Below are positions 1 through 14,340 of a stretch of DNA of 64,000 bases, one piece after another. Location of the stretch: contig JAJEKV010000028.1 in the NCBI GenBank assembly GCA_021234155.1, forward strand, positions 9,932,134-9,996,133, written 5' to 3'. A model generated the notes under the pieces. That model worked only from the letters and a program-made list of their open reading frames with translations, had not been told where the DNA came from and did no database searches. The DNA comes from Isoetes taiwanensis. Its lineage: Eukaryota; Streptophyta; Lycopodiopsida; Isoetales; Isoetaceae. Position 1 is the stretch's first letter; each line of letters starts with the position of its first letter. Made by a program: the position numbers and the translations under genes.

Positions 1-3000
1 GAATTTGTGTTATCCTAAATCCACAAGGAAAGAGGGCCTAGGTCAAAGATACCTCTCAAGTTCCTTCTGAAGTTCTGTGTTGCGGAAGAAGCTTATTAAA
101 GATCATGTAATATATCCTCTACTGCTTATTTCTACATCATTTTTATTTCCTGCGAAATCCATAGTTGTGCTCTAATTAAATGCTTAAGTTAATGGAATAT
201 ATTCTACACACAAGAAACTTTGTGTATAGAATATGTAAGCATGGAATTGATGGAAATCCATCTCAAACATGTAACATTGCATTGATAGTTCTTTTAATTG
301 TTTACCATCTATATGAGTGGGGAGGGGTAGTCCACAACGACAAAGCATAGGTGCATTGCTCCAACTCTTGCAACTTAATTAACTAGTATCTGAATTGATT
401 GAGGAGGAAATTAATTTTGCTTAAGACCCATTTTGTATGTCAAACTCCTGTTTCGTCTGCTATCAAAGGTACCTTTGGTGGCACATCCCTCTCTCTCTTG
501 GGCTATCTGGGCTGGTTACCATTGCATGCACAACTCAATCTTTTACAATATTCATTTACTACATGTAGTGCATATGCATATGCAAATACATAATGAATCT
601 TTTCAATGAATGTATGTGCAATATTGGGACATCGGGCCATATATAATAAACTCCAGCAGTGTCTTATCTTGCACCTGATAATCATAAGTTGAGACTTTTT
701 CGATGTGAACTTAAAGATCAGTATTAAAAGGATGCCGTATTGAGATGTAGTGTCACGTCATCTAGTAAACCAAGCCTTGCCTATCATAATACACGACCTT
801 TTGCTCCCCGAAGTAAGCCGACACTTCCATTATAACGGAACAACCTACAAAGCTTGACAAAACATCAGCTTATATACTATGAGCGCATTCTACTGTCTCC
901 CAAACGTACTTATAAACGATATCATACACTGGCTTGTCGTGAACATCATAGCCTCGGAATTTATTTTTCTGGTAATTTTTAACATTTTTCAAATAGAGTT
1001 TAACAAAGATACATCACCGCCTTCTCATAAGACTCTTGTTTATTGAAGTCTCCACCCTGTGTGCTTGAAAAGGAACCCATTTGCCAGCCACCAAAGGTGA
1101 TTGTAAATAAAAATCAACGCTTAACCCTCACCAAATAAATACTTTGTGTTAGATATTTTCACGTAAGACCTTAAGGCCGGACTTGCAGAAGTTGACGAAG
1201 TTCGTATATGGCTATCTAATCATACTCATTATCCATATGCCAAACAATGGGTATCGATTAAACTTTCCACTCTTTGTGTTCTGATTGTAACTTCTAACAA
1301 CAGACTCACTTGGTTTCACCCATGTTGCAACAGCTTGTGCTTCCCGAATGAAGCAGCCGTAAGAACATTCAGATAAATTGGGCCCATCACATTGTTAGTA
1401 CCATCTTCTCAAGATAATAGTAGAACCAAATTCAATATGGACGAAAGCAAGGGAAAGTCTCAAGGTATATGATGAGGTTATGAGCTCAGTTTTTTCCACG
1501 TTTTGGTGAAAGGGGGAAACCTTTCCTTCAAAAATTTCAGATTAGGTAATCGAAGAATAAATTCCCAAATTGAAGTGCTTCACATGACTTTAGCCCCACA
1601 ATAATAGATACCCCACGATGTATAAGAGATAACAAACTCGCTCATATTCTATATACAAATTTACTCTAATTACTATGTGTGACCATGGTTTACTATCTGT
1701 ATGGGAAATGTGATGGACTGCATCGCATTTGAAAAGTGATTTACTTGCATCGTGATTTATCAGTCATTTACTCGGGTAATCGCATGGGGAAAATGATGGA
1801 CATGGTGCCTAACCCAAAGATGAACTGTACCATGTCTCTTGATGATCACTACTTTGATTATACTGCGGAAATTTGGGTCACGCTGCGTAACATACCGGGT
1901 TTTACTATGACATCAAAGATCGAGACCATAATGTACCCTTGGACAAATGGCTTCGCTTAGGTTTTGAAGTTCCGGGATTCTCGTAAGGCCGCTACGTCAC
2001 TTAAGCAATCGGCCGGTAATATCAGAATACATTGTCCAATACATGACTTAGCAAGCAATGGAGAAAGAGGCACACAAGAACAACCTTACATGCTGCAAAT
2101 TAACTTTTTCCTCTCATACGGACATTGCAACATACCCTCCAGTTTGAATCCTTGCTCCATAGATTTTAAATTTTTTTTGAACTTCTAAAATCCATCAGAT
2201 GGGTCTCTTAGGTCAAAAATTGCATAAAGATAGTAAATTATAACTCGTCATTATGGTCACAGATTAACACAATTAAACCATGCAAGGATTCGGTGGTTTT
2301 GAACTGAAGGCTGAAGCTTTGCATCACAAGAAACACCCACATAGCCAAGGTTGTTCACTGTATTCTCACAAGATGCGAAACGGCCAGGGATCTGGGGGTT
2401 AAACTCGCTATTGGAGGCATGAATAGGCTCATCAGACAATTTATAGCTTTGAAATGGTGACTATACCACGGTTGAATATTTATAATAATGTTGAATTTTT
2501 AATTCAATAGAAAATACAGCAATAATAGATCATAAGACTAAGAGCTTGCATCAGCAACATCATAGTTCTGCTTATTGCCATGAATGCAAAAGTTGAAGTG
2601 CTTTTCATATCTCGAAAAGAACATGGAAACATTGCCCATGGGCACAAAGACCCTAATTATTGCTCGCCGTACCATAGATCCATGGAAGCAACCACAACAA
2701 GATACAATCACTACTGCCTTATCGCAATACAAAAATATGTAAGAAAATAATCATCAACTATAATAATATACTTATATAATAATTAGCAAGCATCAGCAAA
2801 ACCCCGATCCTTTGGCACTCTCTCTTGTTTTCAAAAGCCCATTTTCTTGCTAATTTTATTGTAGTTTCAATACCCTCACCATGTGTTCATTGAAGTACCA
2901 TAGCCAAATGTATTTGGATTGCTGAGCAAAGATTGGAAATTTGTCATCAGAAAAGCTCAGAGCTCACGTCAAATCATGAGCTCACAGAGATTGCATTCAC

Positions 3001-3830
3001 AATCTTCTCTATGGTAATGCCCCTTCGAAAAGAATGAATTATTAAAATAATCACAACATTCAATATAACTTGCAAGATTCCATAATATGTGTTAAATCCA
3101 AAGATAAAATGACCGATATCTTCCATCCATCATCCCATGAGAAAAAGCTACCATCCTTTCTTTAGAAGGCCAGTCAACTTCAATAACAAAATAAAATGAA
3201 GCATATACATCTAAGAAAAAGATTCGACAAGCCAGCATTTATGTCGAAAGAAAATTTAGGTGCTTTCTCGCTCGATCCCGCATACGGACATCCTTGTCCG
3301 TGAAAATACAATGGAAGAGGATGGTAACCTAAACATAGAAATCTTTCATGATTGTATTTCGACAAACAGAGCAAGGAATGATGGGAAAATAATATCCACC
3401 GCCAGCTTGCATCAGGTGGTTTGTACAACCCTTCGCTTGATATTCGCTAAGTCCGACAATGAATGAGCTCTTTTTCCATTCTCACGTGAATCTTCTCTCG
3501 CCTCGCAACCAAGAAGAAAACATTGGCAAAGCTCGCCGGCTATGGCGGTAATCTATGGTCAACGATGGCAATCAAATCGCTTTTAAAGCTACCGCCACAT
3601 CTGTCGGCCCACTCTGCCTGTTCGAACAGTGGTCCTTTCTCCGGCCTCTGTTTTTTCCCCCTTTTTTTTAATTTGGCCCTATTTTTTTCTCAAAAGGTAC
3701 TGCTGGCCACCTTCTCGTGAAGAAGTGATCAAAAGAATATTCGAAAAGCATATTTGTAGGAGAGTTATATATGTTAGATAAGTTATATATGTTAGATAAG
3801 CTTTAACATGTACAATCATGTACACACCAC
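1..3830. other. Non-coding stretch, no gene recognised
   Basis: Only short open frames with no recognisable domain occur here. Frames near 1736-2188 (+) and 2257-2439 (-) are the longest, but neither shows a motif or exon structure I can support. Base composition is AT-rich and unremarkable. I see nothing further that I can name. Confidence 0.5.
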
Positions 3831-4030
3831 GATGCACATATATCTAACTAGAGCCTCTGCATGTATGCAAAAACCTTTGCCAAATCTTCAGGAATTCTAA
3901 AAATCTAAGCGCATGCGGTAAAAGCTTACAAGATATCTTTTGAATTGCAAAAGTATGATGCGCATATATCTAACTAGAGCCTCTGCATGTAAGCATACAC
4001 CTTTGCCAAACCTTTAGGAATTAGGAACTT
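3831..4030. repeat. Tandem duplication, two diverged copies of about 120 bp
   Basis: A block starting GATGCACATATATCTAACTA (about 3831) recurs from about 3957 with GATGCGCATATATCTAACTA. Both continue through GAGCCTCTGCATGTA and a CTTTGCCAAA segment. A smaller doublet of TTATATATGTTAGATAAG lies just upstream at 3765-3800. No coding content is seen. Confidence 0.7.
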
Positions 4031-4086
4031 ACAAGACAACGTTTATATTTTAATACGCTTGATCATGCATTGATGCTTCGTGTATT

Positions 4087-5530
4087 GGTTGAAAGGCAAG
4101 GCTTATCCGCAATTTTATACATTGCATTTATAGATTTTACAAAGCATTTGACACCTGCGTAGGAAGGAATTAGGGAGACGAATGGAGCTTACTGGGGTTC
4201 CACATAAAAAGGAGCTTGTCACGCTTATACCTCGTATATTAATAAAATTATCATGGGAAGTCAACACCGTGATAAGGAAACATCATAGGGGTTCGGCTGT
4301 GGATGTCCTCTATCCTTCTACATTTTTCGGGCCTCTTTATAGATGAGCGAAGAATGGTTGCTTGCTCAAGACTTTGACAGCAACTCGCCTTTGGAGCTAT
4401 GATATAGTTATTATTGTATGCCGATGATGTGGTGCTATTGGCATCCAAGAAGAGAATAGAATAGAAACAAGTGTTGCGTAAAAGCGCACTTACGTATCGA
4501 GGCTTTTGTGCAAAGAAGGCAATGAAAAGTAAATATTGTTAAATAAAAATTATGGTGTTTTGGGGACAAGGAGAGACCCGCATTCTTATCAAGAGCAGAA
4601 ATTAAGATAGTGGAGAGCTATAAGTATCTTGGGATTATTGACTTCTCCTCAAGATACAATTGGAAAAGAAGATCAATGGTGGAAAAATGGCGCCATGGTA
4701 TAAGCCAAAGTAAGTTCTAAAAATTTCTTGCATGATTGGGGTCTTAGAAAATGTTGTTTAAAAAACACCGGTTCAAACCGCTGCTATTGTATGGAGAGTT
4801 CCAATATGGGGCCAAGCATTCTACCAAGCTAAGGAACCATAGAAGTAGTTCAAAAGATTTTCCCCGAGAAATGTGCCGCAGCATAAAAGCCCGATACCAT
4901 ATGCAATTATGTTTCGCTAGAAAGGTGTGTTCTACCAGAATTAGAAGCATTATTTCCAAAGTGTACCCTCATTAATAGGATCTCGAGATCAAGCACCTAA
5001 CGCTTATCATATCAAGCAATGATAGAATCAAAGAGCAAGAAGGTTGGATGCAATGACTGGGTCTGAATGATGAAAATTGGTCCAATGTAAGTCCATGCAA
5101 AGAGTATCAAGGAGACTTGGCGATTGAGCACCCCATGGCAAAGACCAAGGTAGCCTAATGTCATCACTACGAGCTCTCCTCGTGGTAACACATGGATGAA
5201 TATAAGAGCCAAGAGTATTTGATATCTACATACCAAGAACTCTAGAGCATGTCATAGCCTCGCTACAGAATCCAGCTCACATAGATTAGAGCGAGACAGC
5301 AGATGGTCAAAGACTCCATTTGAAGATAGAGTATGTAGAAATTGTGATTCGAATAGTGTTGAAGATGAGGCACATGTATTCCTACACTGTGAGGCTTACA
5401 GAGATATATGGGAACAATTCGAGATTCAAGCACCAGATCTTCATTCATTGTTTGCTACTTCTTGTTATGATTTAGGATGGTACTTAAAGGCAGTAGATAC
5501 CTATCGTGCTTTGACATTGAAACTATAATG
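4087..5530 (+). pseudogene. Non-LTR retrotransposon (LINE) reverse transcriptase remnant
   Basis: Broken pieces of a LINE ORF2-type protein lie in order on the plus strand. Near 4110-4150 is FIDFTK then KAFDT, split by a frameshift. At 4408-4460 is the RT active-site block LLLYADDVVLLASKK (YADD at 4417-4428). At 4609-4670 is ESYKYLGI with a following NWKR, typical of the segment just after the RT palm. At about 5280-5400 is the C-terminal zinc-ribbon segment with C-x2-C, then H and C (RVCRNCD, DEAHVFLHC). Multiple frames and stops show it is dead. The endonuclease domain is not seen, so it is probably 5'-truncated. I did not find a poly(A) tail or target-site duplication. Confidence 0.8.
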
Positions 5531-8500
5531 TATTCTTCACATTAGCTTTTAGTGGGCGCCTACTATCACCTCAACAAATTTCATAATGTTGACCAATATT
5601 ACAACACAAAAGCACCACATTGTGGATTGCGGCTTTTCGTTTACAATTTTGACATATACATGTTCCCAAATTATGCCCAACAATGCTAGGCACCGTAACT
5701 CGTCCAAGATAAAGAGATCGGCCATGGTTGGAGAATGATTCAAACATAAAGAATGTAACGGCTGAAGATTATCCACCTCAATATTTAGCCGAGCTGTCAG
5801 ACACATGGATAGGCTAGAATTGTGAGAAATGTCGCGGGAAGGGGGGGTTTTAGCCAAGCCTGCTAACTAAATATCTAGATCAGGTATTAGCCGATTATGT
5901 GTTCTTATACTTAGGTTATATGTTTTTTCCATGTCTACAATGCAACAATATGCAACCACGGAGCAAATTGATGTCATATAAGGGTTATTCTATGTGCTTT
6001 GGCGTTCTTGGCTATGGCAGCCGTCTAAGATACAAAGGTAATTTCAAAAATGGTCAGGAAGATCTGTCTTTGTGGTTTGAGCTTCAAACTTAGATATTTG
6101 CTCTTACGTTTTGGATCGGAATATAAATGCAGCTTTGGAGCTAAACTTATACATGGAGTCATGGCTGGATTTAAGCTATTGTTTTTGTTTGCCATGTTTC
6201 GGACATGAACTAGAATTAGGACGCTCTTAATCAGATTCGATCTTATTTTTCAAATCTGATTTTAGGATCTTATCTTCTGACTATTTACCTGACTAATTTG
6301 CCGACTATTCATCTGACTATGTCTGACTAATTATTTGACGATTATTCTGATGTTAAATAGTCAGATAAAACTCGTCAGCACAATTGTTAGGAATAAGGTC
6401 TTGGGCAATTGTCTGTTTTATGAAGGCCCTCTGACGATTATTTTGACGTTTAGCCGTCATTCTCTTATAGTGAGCTTATTCAAAAACCTTTTTAGCAAAA
6501 GAAAATTCACCCAAAAGATCTCTTTGGTCACCAAGATATGATGCTCCAAAGTTCGGCCATCAAAACTGCCCAGAATTTGCTCCTTCTGCCTTTCTCTAGA
6601 AACCCTTACGGGAACTTATGTCTTTTGCTTTGATCATGGATTTCATATATATTTAACACATAACCTATATGCATTATTAGCATACTACCCCGAATACATA
6701 ATGTGAAAATGGCACGGTCCAAACACTATCTGCGTGCACATTTGTCCATGAATAGCTTACATTCGCACAGGTATGGGCATAAGCATGCTACTGTGTAACA
6801 TAAAAAAGTACTATTTAGATATCATAAATCTACCTAAAAAAGCACTAGTTATTTATATGATGCCTCAATAACTAATCCTATTGTTTAAATTCGGTTTTTC
6901 CGGCAAGTGAATTTTTTTTTTGTTTTTTTTCTTATGTTTAGTTTCTAAGGTTTTGGGGTTTTCCGAAAACAGAAAATTTTATCGATTTCCAAAAATCGAA
7001 AGAGTTTCTCTCTATGGTTTTGAATGGGACGTGTCGACATGCTTTTCTCTCTGTCTTTCGACACCTCTCTGATAATCCGAGATGGCGGCTTAGAATTCTG
7101 CTTTCGACTGTATGAGGAAGCATGGGAATGGCATGCATGCCATGATTCTTCAGTTGCTTCAGTGGAGTTTTTTAGGTCCATTTTACCTTTTTTTTTTTGC
7201 ATGGGCATCCTTATCCGATCCACCTTATTTTGGTAAAATCGTGCATGGCTACAGATGATCATCCAGACATCCAGGTTTCGATTGATTAAGCAATTTGGAT
7301 GATGCCAGAAGGAGCGTTCCGATCTTTCTCTTAGGTTTGGACCATTTTTCCCCATAGTTTGTTGTGCAATATCCCTAATCCAGTGGCTGGGGCATCGCTC
7401 AGATCAAGTTCCATTCGCTTATATATTTCTATGCGACGGTTTTGTGCAGATTCCATGGAGCAGAGGTTCTATTGAAGGAATCTAGGTCTTGAAGTTCCGC
7501 TTTGGATCTGGTGAGGATTGGATTTTGAGCCATAAACTAGCGAATTGTTGATATCTTAGGCAAATAGGCTGAAAATCTTCTATTTTAGGTCCTAGGATTG
7601 ATAGGCACTCCTTGCTCATGTATTTAGAATCATAAGCCTTATGTTTTGGAATTTGTTGCAAACCAAAAATGGCAGGTGAAAGAGAGAACGGATGGTGCCA
7701 AGATTGTGTTGTCTTTAACAATCTAATTTCATGATATTCAGATGGTTTATCTTTACATTTGTGGCAGTGTTTGGCAAAGAGATCACACCATTTAACAACA
7801 AAGGTATGTCGTTGCAATGTATTTTCTTAATAGTAAAGATACGAAGACAGATAAGTTTGCTTGCAGTAAATGCGCTTACATGTCAACTCACTAATGAGTA
7901 TGATGACCTAGGCTTATTCACATTAAACTATTATTTATCCATAATCATTTTATTGGCCATCTATATCAATGCTAACTCTCTGTTATGCATTTATTTATCT
8001 GCTGCAAGTAGCATTTTCCTGTGAAATTTTCCTGTGTTAGGCAGGTGATCTGTATAGTTCATCATTAACGTGTATCAGGCAGCCCAATTCCATACACCTT
8101 AGGTCTGTATATGCCTATGAAATTCGATTTGGATGATGTGACCTTGCAGATCTGCGTACTTGCAATTATAGAACTAAATCATGCTTTCGAAGACCTAAAG
8201 GGACATCGCCAACATGATCTATGTAGTCCAAGGTTTTATGAGCTATTCATGCAGAAAATATGAAATGTGGACATTATAATTTTGTGCAAAGATCTTCAAG
8301 TTCCACAACTTTGAATTTGTATACTGGGCTTCGCGCAATGGCTAAAACTTGGTCAGAACTTGCTTTTACATTTGATTCAGCAAATGGCTTACGTGTCTAT
8401 TTTCATTTTTGTTAAAGAATGATGATTCAATGGGTGTGCCAATGTCATACGTGTCATATGCTATTGAAGTCCTTTCATTCAATGTTTTTGTCTCTATTTT

Positions 8501-9476
8501 AGGTAACTTTTTTATTGCATTAATTGACCTCTTTTATTTCTCTTACAGTGGAAAGACATCATTTGCGCATGCCTTTTACCTAGACCACAACTTACAGCTG
8601 CCACACATCGTAAATCATTTCATTGTGCACTCACCGTCCAACTTTTATGGTAAGTTCGAGAAACCTGCTTCCACAACAGGCTGCTCTCAAATGTGAATTC
8701 TGCCTTTGTAGTAATTTTTTCTTATAAAGTTTTCTTAAATATGTGTTTTTCCCAGCATGATCTTGGAAATCTGCTATTGTAAATGCGCCCTCTTGCTTCC
8801 CATGGATTTTACATGGGATTCGCTTTTTTGCCAAATTCAGCTGCATGTGGAAGATGTGCTTCACGGTTCTCTGTCCTACTCAAGGCTGGAGCCAGTATGG
8901 AAAAGACTTTGCATTGTGAGCTTCATAATAACTCCTCTGTTTCCTAATTTTGAATCCCTGGTATCCTTCAGATTTGTAGATCCAAAAACGAGGAAGAAGT
9001 CCTATTTTGCATGTCAATTTATTCAGCTGCCATGATAGATTTTATATTTTTTCCTCCATTTAGAAGCTGAGTGGCAGAATTACAAGTGCAATGACGTGAT
9101 CTTAATTCCTAATGTTGCATGTGGTGATGTTTGCACAAGGCCCTTAACCAATTGTGCACTTTCGTCTTATAGATATGTTGAATTATGTCAGGATTTACCC
9201 CCTTGAGCCACTTTCTGTATCACTTGGAACATCCAGAGTCATGTTGAGCGCACATATTCATCTTCGTTGTTGTCTTTTCTGCAACATTATCTCATGTTCA
9301 ATACTGCCACCATCTTTTATTAGTTTTATGCTTGTGATGCGAAACCCAGGCCTTCAAAGCTATCTTATCAATTGTTGCTGACCTGTGTTGCTCCTTTAAC
9401 GACTATAGCAAGGGTGCTTTTGATTAAAATTGTTGGTAAATGCTGGTAAATGCCAATGTGCAAGGGGGAATGCCAT
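5531..9476. other. Non-coding stretch with degenerate short repeats
   Basis: No gene was recognised. Around 6250-6440 the word CTGACTA/TGACTATT recurs in loose array. Frames at 6945-7355 (-), 7731-8024 (+) and 8409-8696 (+) show no domain, and their overlapping alternatives on the other strand make them likely chance openings. Confidence 0.45.
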
Positions 9477-9594
9477 TGTGAGCAAGGGCTTAAAGAAAAC
9501 AAAGACTGGGCTGGCGCATAAGATTTCTATAAATTGTGAGCAAGGGCTTAAAGAAAACAAATAGTGGGCTGGTGTAAGATTTCTATAAATTGTG
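9477..9594. repeat. Tandem direct repeat, two copies of about 58 bp
   Basis: The segment TGTGAGCAAGGGCTTAAAGA, continuing through a GGGCTGG and a TAAGATTTCTATAAATTG block, is repeated back to back with a few substitutions and a small deletion in the second copy. Confidence 0.85.
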
Positions 9595-11310
9595 GTTTCC
9601 TTACTGGCAGTCATTTTTCCTGCAGAATGCATCAATTTCTCTAAAAATATACCGCGGTTTTTTAACCGTCCTTGCTCTTAACATTGTTTTGTTGTTGCCC
9701 TTTTAACATTTTGATGTATTTAATAGATGGTTCTGTTGATACAAGAGCTGGAAGAATTTACTTCAGAGTTCCCGAATAATTGTAATGCTAAAGACGGGGC
9801 TTCGGCTTCTTCTGTTGTTTCTTTATATCGATACAGAGTTTTCTTTTAGCAGGTTAAATTGGCTTCAAATGCTACCAACTCCATCCATCTCTCATCTCTA
9901 TAATGCTATAGCAGCAAAAATTGCTTTGCAATTTCATTTATGAAAAATCAGGCAGTTAATCACAATATCCTGATCAAGCTTCAGATTTTAAAGATATGTC
10001 TCTTGGGTCTATCTCAAATTTTGACTTCTGTATTGCTTAGGCAGTCTGCAGAGAACACATCAACTGTGTACCTAATACTTGCGTTCGAATTGCACTCGAA
10101 TTGCATATTGCCAAATCCTTCATGTGGTGGCAATATAAGGCCAAGCTGTCATGTTTCTATCTTGCTAAGGTGGAAGGCTAAATTGCATTTTGTGTTTACT
10201 GTCTTCTATGTATGTTAAAGCCGTAGAGCTATATGTTAAATCCTTAGAACTACATGTAAATGAACTTTGAAGGCAAACAAATATGTCTGCTGCAATTAGC
10301 TTCATGCAGGTGAGAACTCAAAAATCCTGAAAATGATTTCAACAATTTCATTTATACGTCAAACGTCACTAAGAATAATCTAATTAGCACTGTACATTCA
10401 TTAGTGACATGGAGGCAAGGTCTTTGCAAAGTAGTTAATCAAGTGTCCATTGTATATAAATGAACATGGCTTAAGCATTTGGGCAATTTATTCGATAATA
10501 CTTATTCGGGATGTACCTTCGTACCCAAAAAGGTGCTACTTTTGCATGAGATGAAAATCATTACCTGTGCTTGAGAATCAACAATATAAATGTGTTGAAA
10601 ATCGACAATATAAATGCAAATTTGGCCAAATTACTAGATAATATGAGTGTCAATGCACACAAAATCAAGATTTTGGACATTCGGCTATGAATATTTGAGA
10701 AGTATTGTCACATTCTTTAGATCAAGGAATCATTATTTATGATCATGGCATAGTAGACAATAAATTTCAACAATAGAAAATTGCATAAATGTAGTTGCTA
10801 GATGGAAAGATATAACATGTCCAGCACCTATCAACTCATTAGGCTTTGCTAGGTAAATAACTACACTTCGTAAGGCTCACAAAAATGCTAAGACACTCAC
10901 TCAATTAACCATTCTGTTCACAATCATTAGTACAAATGTAAGCCTCCTCTCATCTCTTATCAACGAATATACCATTAAATGCTTCCATCTATATCTACAT
11001 GATATTGACAACAATATACAATGTCTTAAAAAAAACACGAGATTATGTAAGTAGTTTATTCCTCATTGCAATTTCCATAGTCTCTAATGTAGAAATATCT
11101 TTCTTCTTTTCCATTGTGGCAGTCTGCAGTTTGACGCTACTAAATTGTGACAACTAATGCATGCATGTATTGATTATTAGGAGCAGAAACAGTTACTTGA
11201 ATGGTTGCAATATATCAGCTTACATTGTATATTGCTCCTTTCATTCCTCTCTTTATTCCCTCTAAAATATGGCTAAGCATTGTACACATGTCTATATACG
11301 ATTGTATTTA
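9595..11310. other. Non-coding stretch leading to a Helitron 3' end
   Basis: No gene recognised. The sequence is AT-rich and probably belongs in part to the Helitron whose 3' terminus is at 11340. I could not locate the 5' TC end of that element. Confidence 0.4.
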
Positions 11311-11340
11311 TGCCCGGCAACGCCGGGCACCCATTACTAG
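11311..11340 (+). mobile_element. Helitron 3' terminus (plus strand)
   Basis: An 8-bp stem TGCCCGGC / GCCGGGCA with loop AAC (11311-11329) is followed after 7 nt by CTAG (11337-11340), and the next base is T. A hairpin close to a terminal CTRR, with insertion before T, is the diagnostic 3' end of Helitron rolling-circle transposons. No RepHel gene is seen upstream, so this is likely a non-autonomous copy. Confidence 0.75.
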
Positions 11341-14075
11341 TAAGTGTTAAATTGGATTCAGTCATTTTCACTTCCAATAGTACTGTCTTTATCTTGACCA
11401 TGACCATTAACATGCTTTTGACATTCATTTTGAACTTTTGAATTATTTTAATAGAAAGAACAAGAAAATAGTACCCACTTCTGAAGTACCCAGTGTAGGT
11501 ACTTCGGCAAGTTCCAAAAGTGAACACACGTAGCATGCTTATTCCTGTATCATCGCTTTCGCATTTACATTGTTTAAAGTGGTTGGTCTCATCGAATTGA
11601 TAATTTTTAGCAATAAATGATACAAATGATAGCTAACGTTGGTTTTCGTTCTAATGCTATACCCAAAAGGTTTGTTCCCCTTTCTTTTAAATAGATAGAT
11701 AGATAGAAATGCCATACCCAAAAGTTTTGTCCCCCTTCCCTTTCGACAGACAGACGTAGGAGAATAGGAAAAATTATAATAAAGGGTACCTAGTGAACCT
11801 TGTTTATTTATTATTTGGTGATGGGTGAAATGGTTACATCTAATGCCACATGCCCACATGTTTGACACCCTTGTTTTTAAAGTAGGAAAATGCGTAAATT
11901 ATGATAAAACTAAGATCTCTTTTGCACTAGAGTTAAGTTTGCATATTCATTATTTGATGACGAATGAAATATACGATAGAAAATATGAAAGAAAATTAAA
12001 TTGATCTTTATAATCTTATCTTTTAAAAAGGGAGAGTGTTGGGTTGCGTGCTGGAACGCCGCATGTAACGCCGCATGCGGCGTTCCCTTTCCCCCTTGCG
12101 GGATGTTTTGGTTGTATTCGTCTTTCAAACCACTCCAGACGACCTATAGCTCTAAAAAACTGGAAGGCTGGAAGCAAAGCGGCTACCTGTGGCGATGGCT
12201 TTTCTCGATGCGGCTAGGTGTGCATGGTTTAATCCTTCCGGTTAAGATTGCTTCCATTTGCATGACGTTTACACCCAAGAATAATGCTGCATGTTGTAAA
12301 ATGCTCAGCTATGGCAGAGTCTGGCAATAACCTCAGGTACTATTCTAAGCTATTTCATGCTTTCCATTGTCGAATGAGATGCCTTTGAACTTTCGAAATT
12401 TCGAGGAAGGTAAAGCAATTACAGATACGAACGGTTAAGGAAAGCTTGCTTGGTGATCCTTGACGATTTAGATAGCTCTTTCCTGAACCCTAAGGTTCGT
12501 TTTATTCCGGCCTCCCAAAGCATGAAAGCTATGATCTTACTGTTTTTACCTTCTTTTGCAGATTCTAGAGCCCGCTTCAGGTTTTGTTGCAAGCTATCGA
12601 ATCTGGATGCAGGTGAGGCTACTCCCCTGTTTCTTCCTGTATTCGCAGGCTATTACTTCAGATCATTTCCCCATCTCTGTTTACACTGCAGAAATTCCCA
12701 TCTATTCTATGATCAATGAGCTCTAACAACCACTAGCTCTGACAAATACTATCTGCAGGACTTTCATAGAGTTGGATTTGTGTTGCATGACATTCAGGGA
12801 GATGAATTCGTGCTTTGACATCAACCCATTAAGGTTTGTTGATAAGCTGATACTAGAAAAATTCATTAGCATTGCATGCTATGCGTTTGAAAACTCAAAG
12901 ATTTATGATCTATAGTTTTGCTTTGATTTAAGTTTCTTGAAGCTCAAAAATTGTGTTTGTTGCGAATAGCAAGATGGACTTATTTTCTCTTAGTCTAGGT
13001 GTGCCTATTTACTTTCGAAGAATCCATTCCAATGTAATGTAGATTATGATGTCGTATGCACCCAGACCAATCTGCACTTGCTGGCTACGTGCTATTTTTG
13101 TAACATTTTTGTAACGATCAAGCTTATCGGGCATATCATGTTTTGAAAGGTTAGATTTGTATTTTATACTTATTTTTTCACATGCTCATAGTAACGTTCT
13201 GCTTGCTATGCTTGCTAAATATTTCACGTGATAGATTTGTATGTAATACTTCTTTTCCACATGCTCAGAGTAATGTTCTACTTGCTAAATACTTCATGTG
13301 ATTATGTAGTTTCCCTTAGTTGAATTAAAACTCCATTCAGAGATAGCAAGTCATGTGTACTAGATTCTGCTCGTAATGTGCACGCGACTTAATTTGCTAT
13401 TCTATAGGATGATTGTCCCTCTTTTTTACCCATCCCCTTATTTGTGAAGAAAGCTCTCAAACAAAGATTTGCATGGCTGATAGCATTAAGCAAGGAATAG
13501 TGCCCAGACAATGTTTGTAGTCCTTAACAATTGAATATCCATGAACAGCTATGATTAATGTGTTTGTCCTTTATTATCGAGGACCAAAATATATGCAGCG
13601 GAGGTATATGTGGCTCTGTCATTTTAAGTGTAAGGATATTTTGAAAGGGTAATAACTTGCTTTGTTGGCAGGTGCTCAATGGAGTTGCAGGATGTTATAT
13701 GCTGAGACTGATTTGTAGCTATGCTACTTCTTTCCATGCAATGCGATCCAAATGCATACAATATTGGACAAAAATTGTCGTAATAGGCCCATAACAATGC
13801 ATATAATGACAGTAATAACATACATAATAAAACATATCTAAAATAAGAAATGTCTAGCTCAACTGTAATATCATGGATGGAACATTATGACTGGGTTATT
13901 CTTGAAGGGACCATTATTTGGGACAAAATTAACCGTTTCTGAAATATGAGCTCTCTGCGTGGTTAGTTTATATTCACTTCTTCAACATGTTTCTATAACG
14001 GCTGATGATAAGGACTTCTGATTCTGTCAGACAATGCATTATGTTCTGTCCTGATATTCTTATTTTGTTGTGTAG
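11341..14075. other. Non-coding stretch
   Basis: No gene recognised. It includes a GC-rich inverted repeat near 12053-12088 (GGAACGCCGCATG and CATGCGGCGTTCC). Short frames at 11539-12330 and 12450-12719 carry no motif I can name. Confidence 0.4.
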
Positions 14076-14340
14076 GCTAACTGATCGTAAGCAGGCAGCT
14101 AGAGGACATTACACACAAGCACTTTCAATAGACCCATTTTTCTCTGGTCTGCATATGAAGATCTCTTCTTATTAGGTTAGCATAAGGGTTAGCATTAGGT
14201 TCTGAATATATTTGTTTCAAATTTTCTTTAGTGTGCGGAAGAGGATCTGGATGTTCTATGTTTACAACAGCAACATCAACATGCTCTTTGAGATCAACGG
14301 TCGCAACAGATAGTGTCTCCATTCACAGCCAGTGATACAA
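14076..14340 (+). pseudogene. CDC27/APC3-like gene fragment
   Basis: After a 3' splice-like TTGTGTAG the plus strand reads LTDRKQAARGHYTQALSIDP. This resembles the N-terminal TPR region of CDC27 (APC3), the anaphase-promoting complex subunit, where a TDR-K-A...F-Q-L-IDP segment precedes AYEEL. A second piece from about 14231 reads AEEDLDVLCLQQQHQHAL, like the AAEE...CLQQQH stretch that follows in plant CDC27. Intervening bases carry stops and the reading frame is not maintained. It lies upstream of the Helitron 3' end at 15907, so capture by that Helitron is a reasonable explanation. The match rests on short segments. Confidence 0.5.
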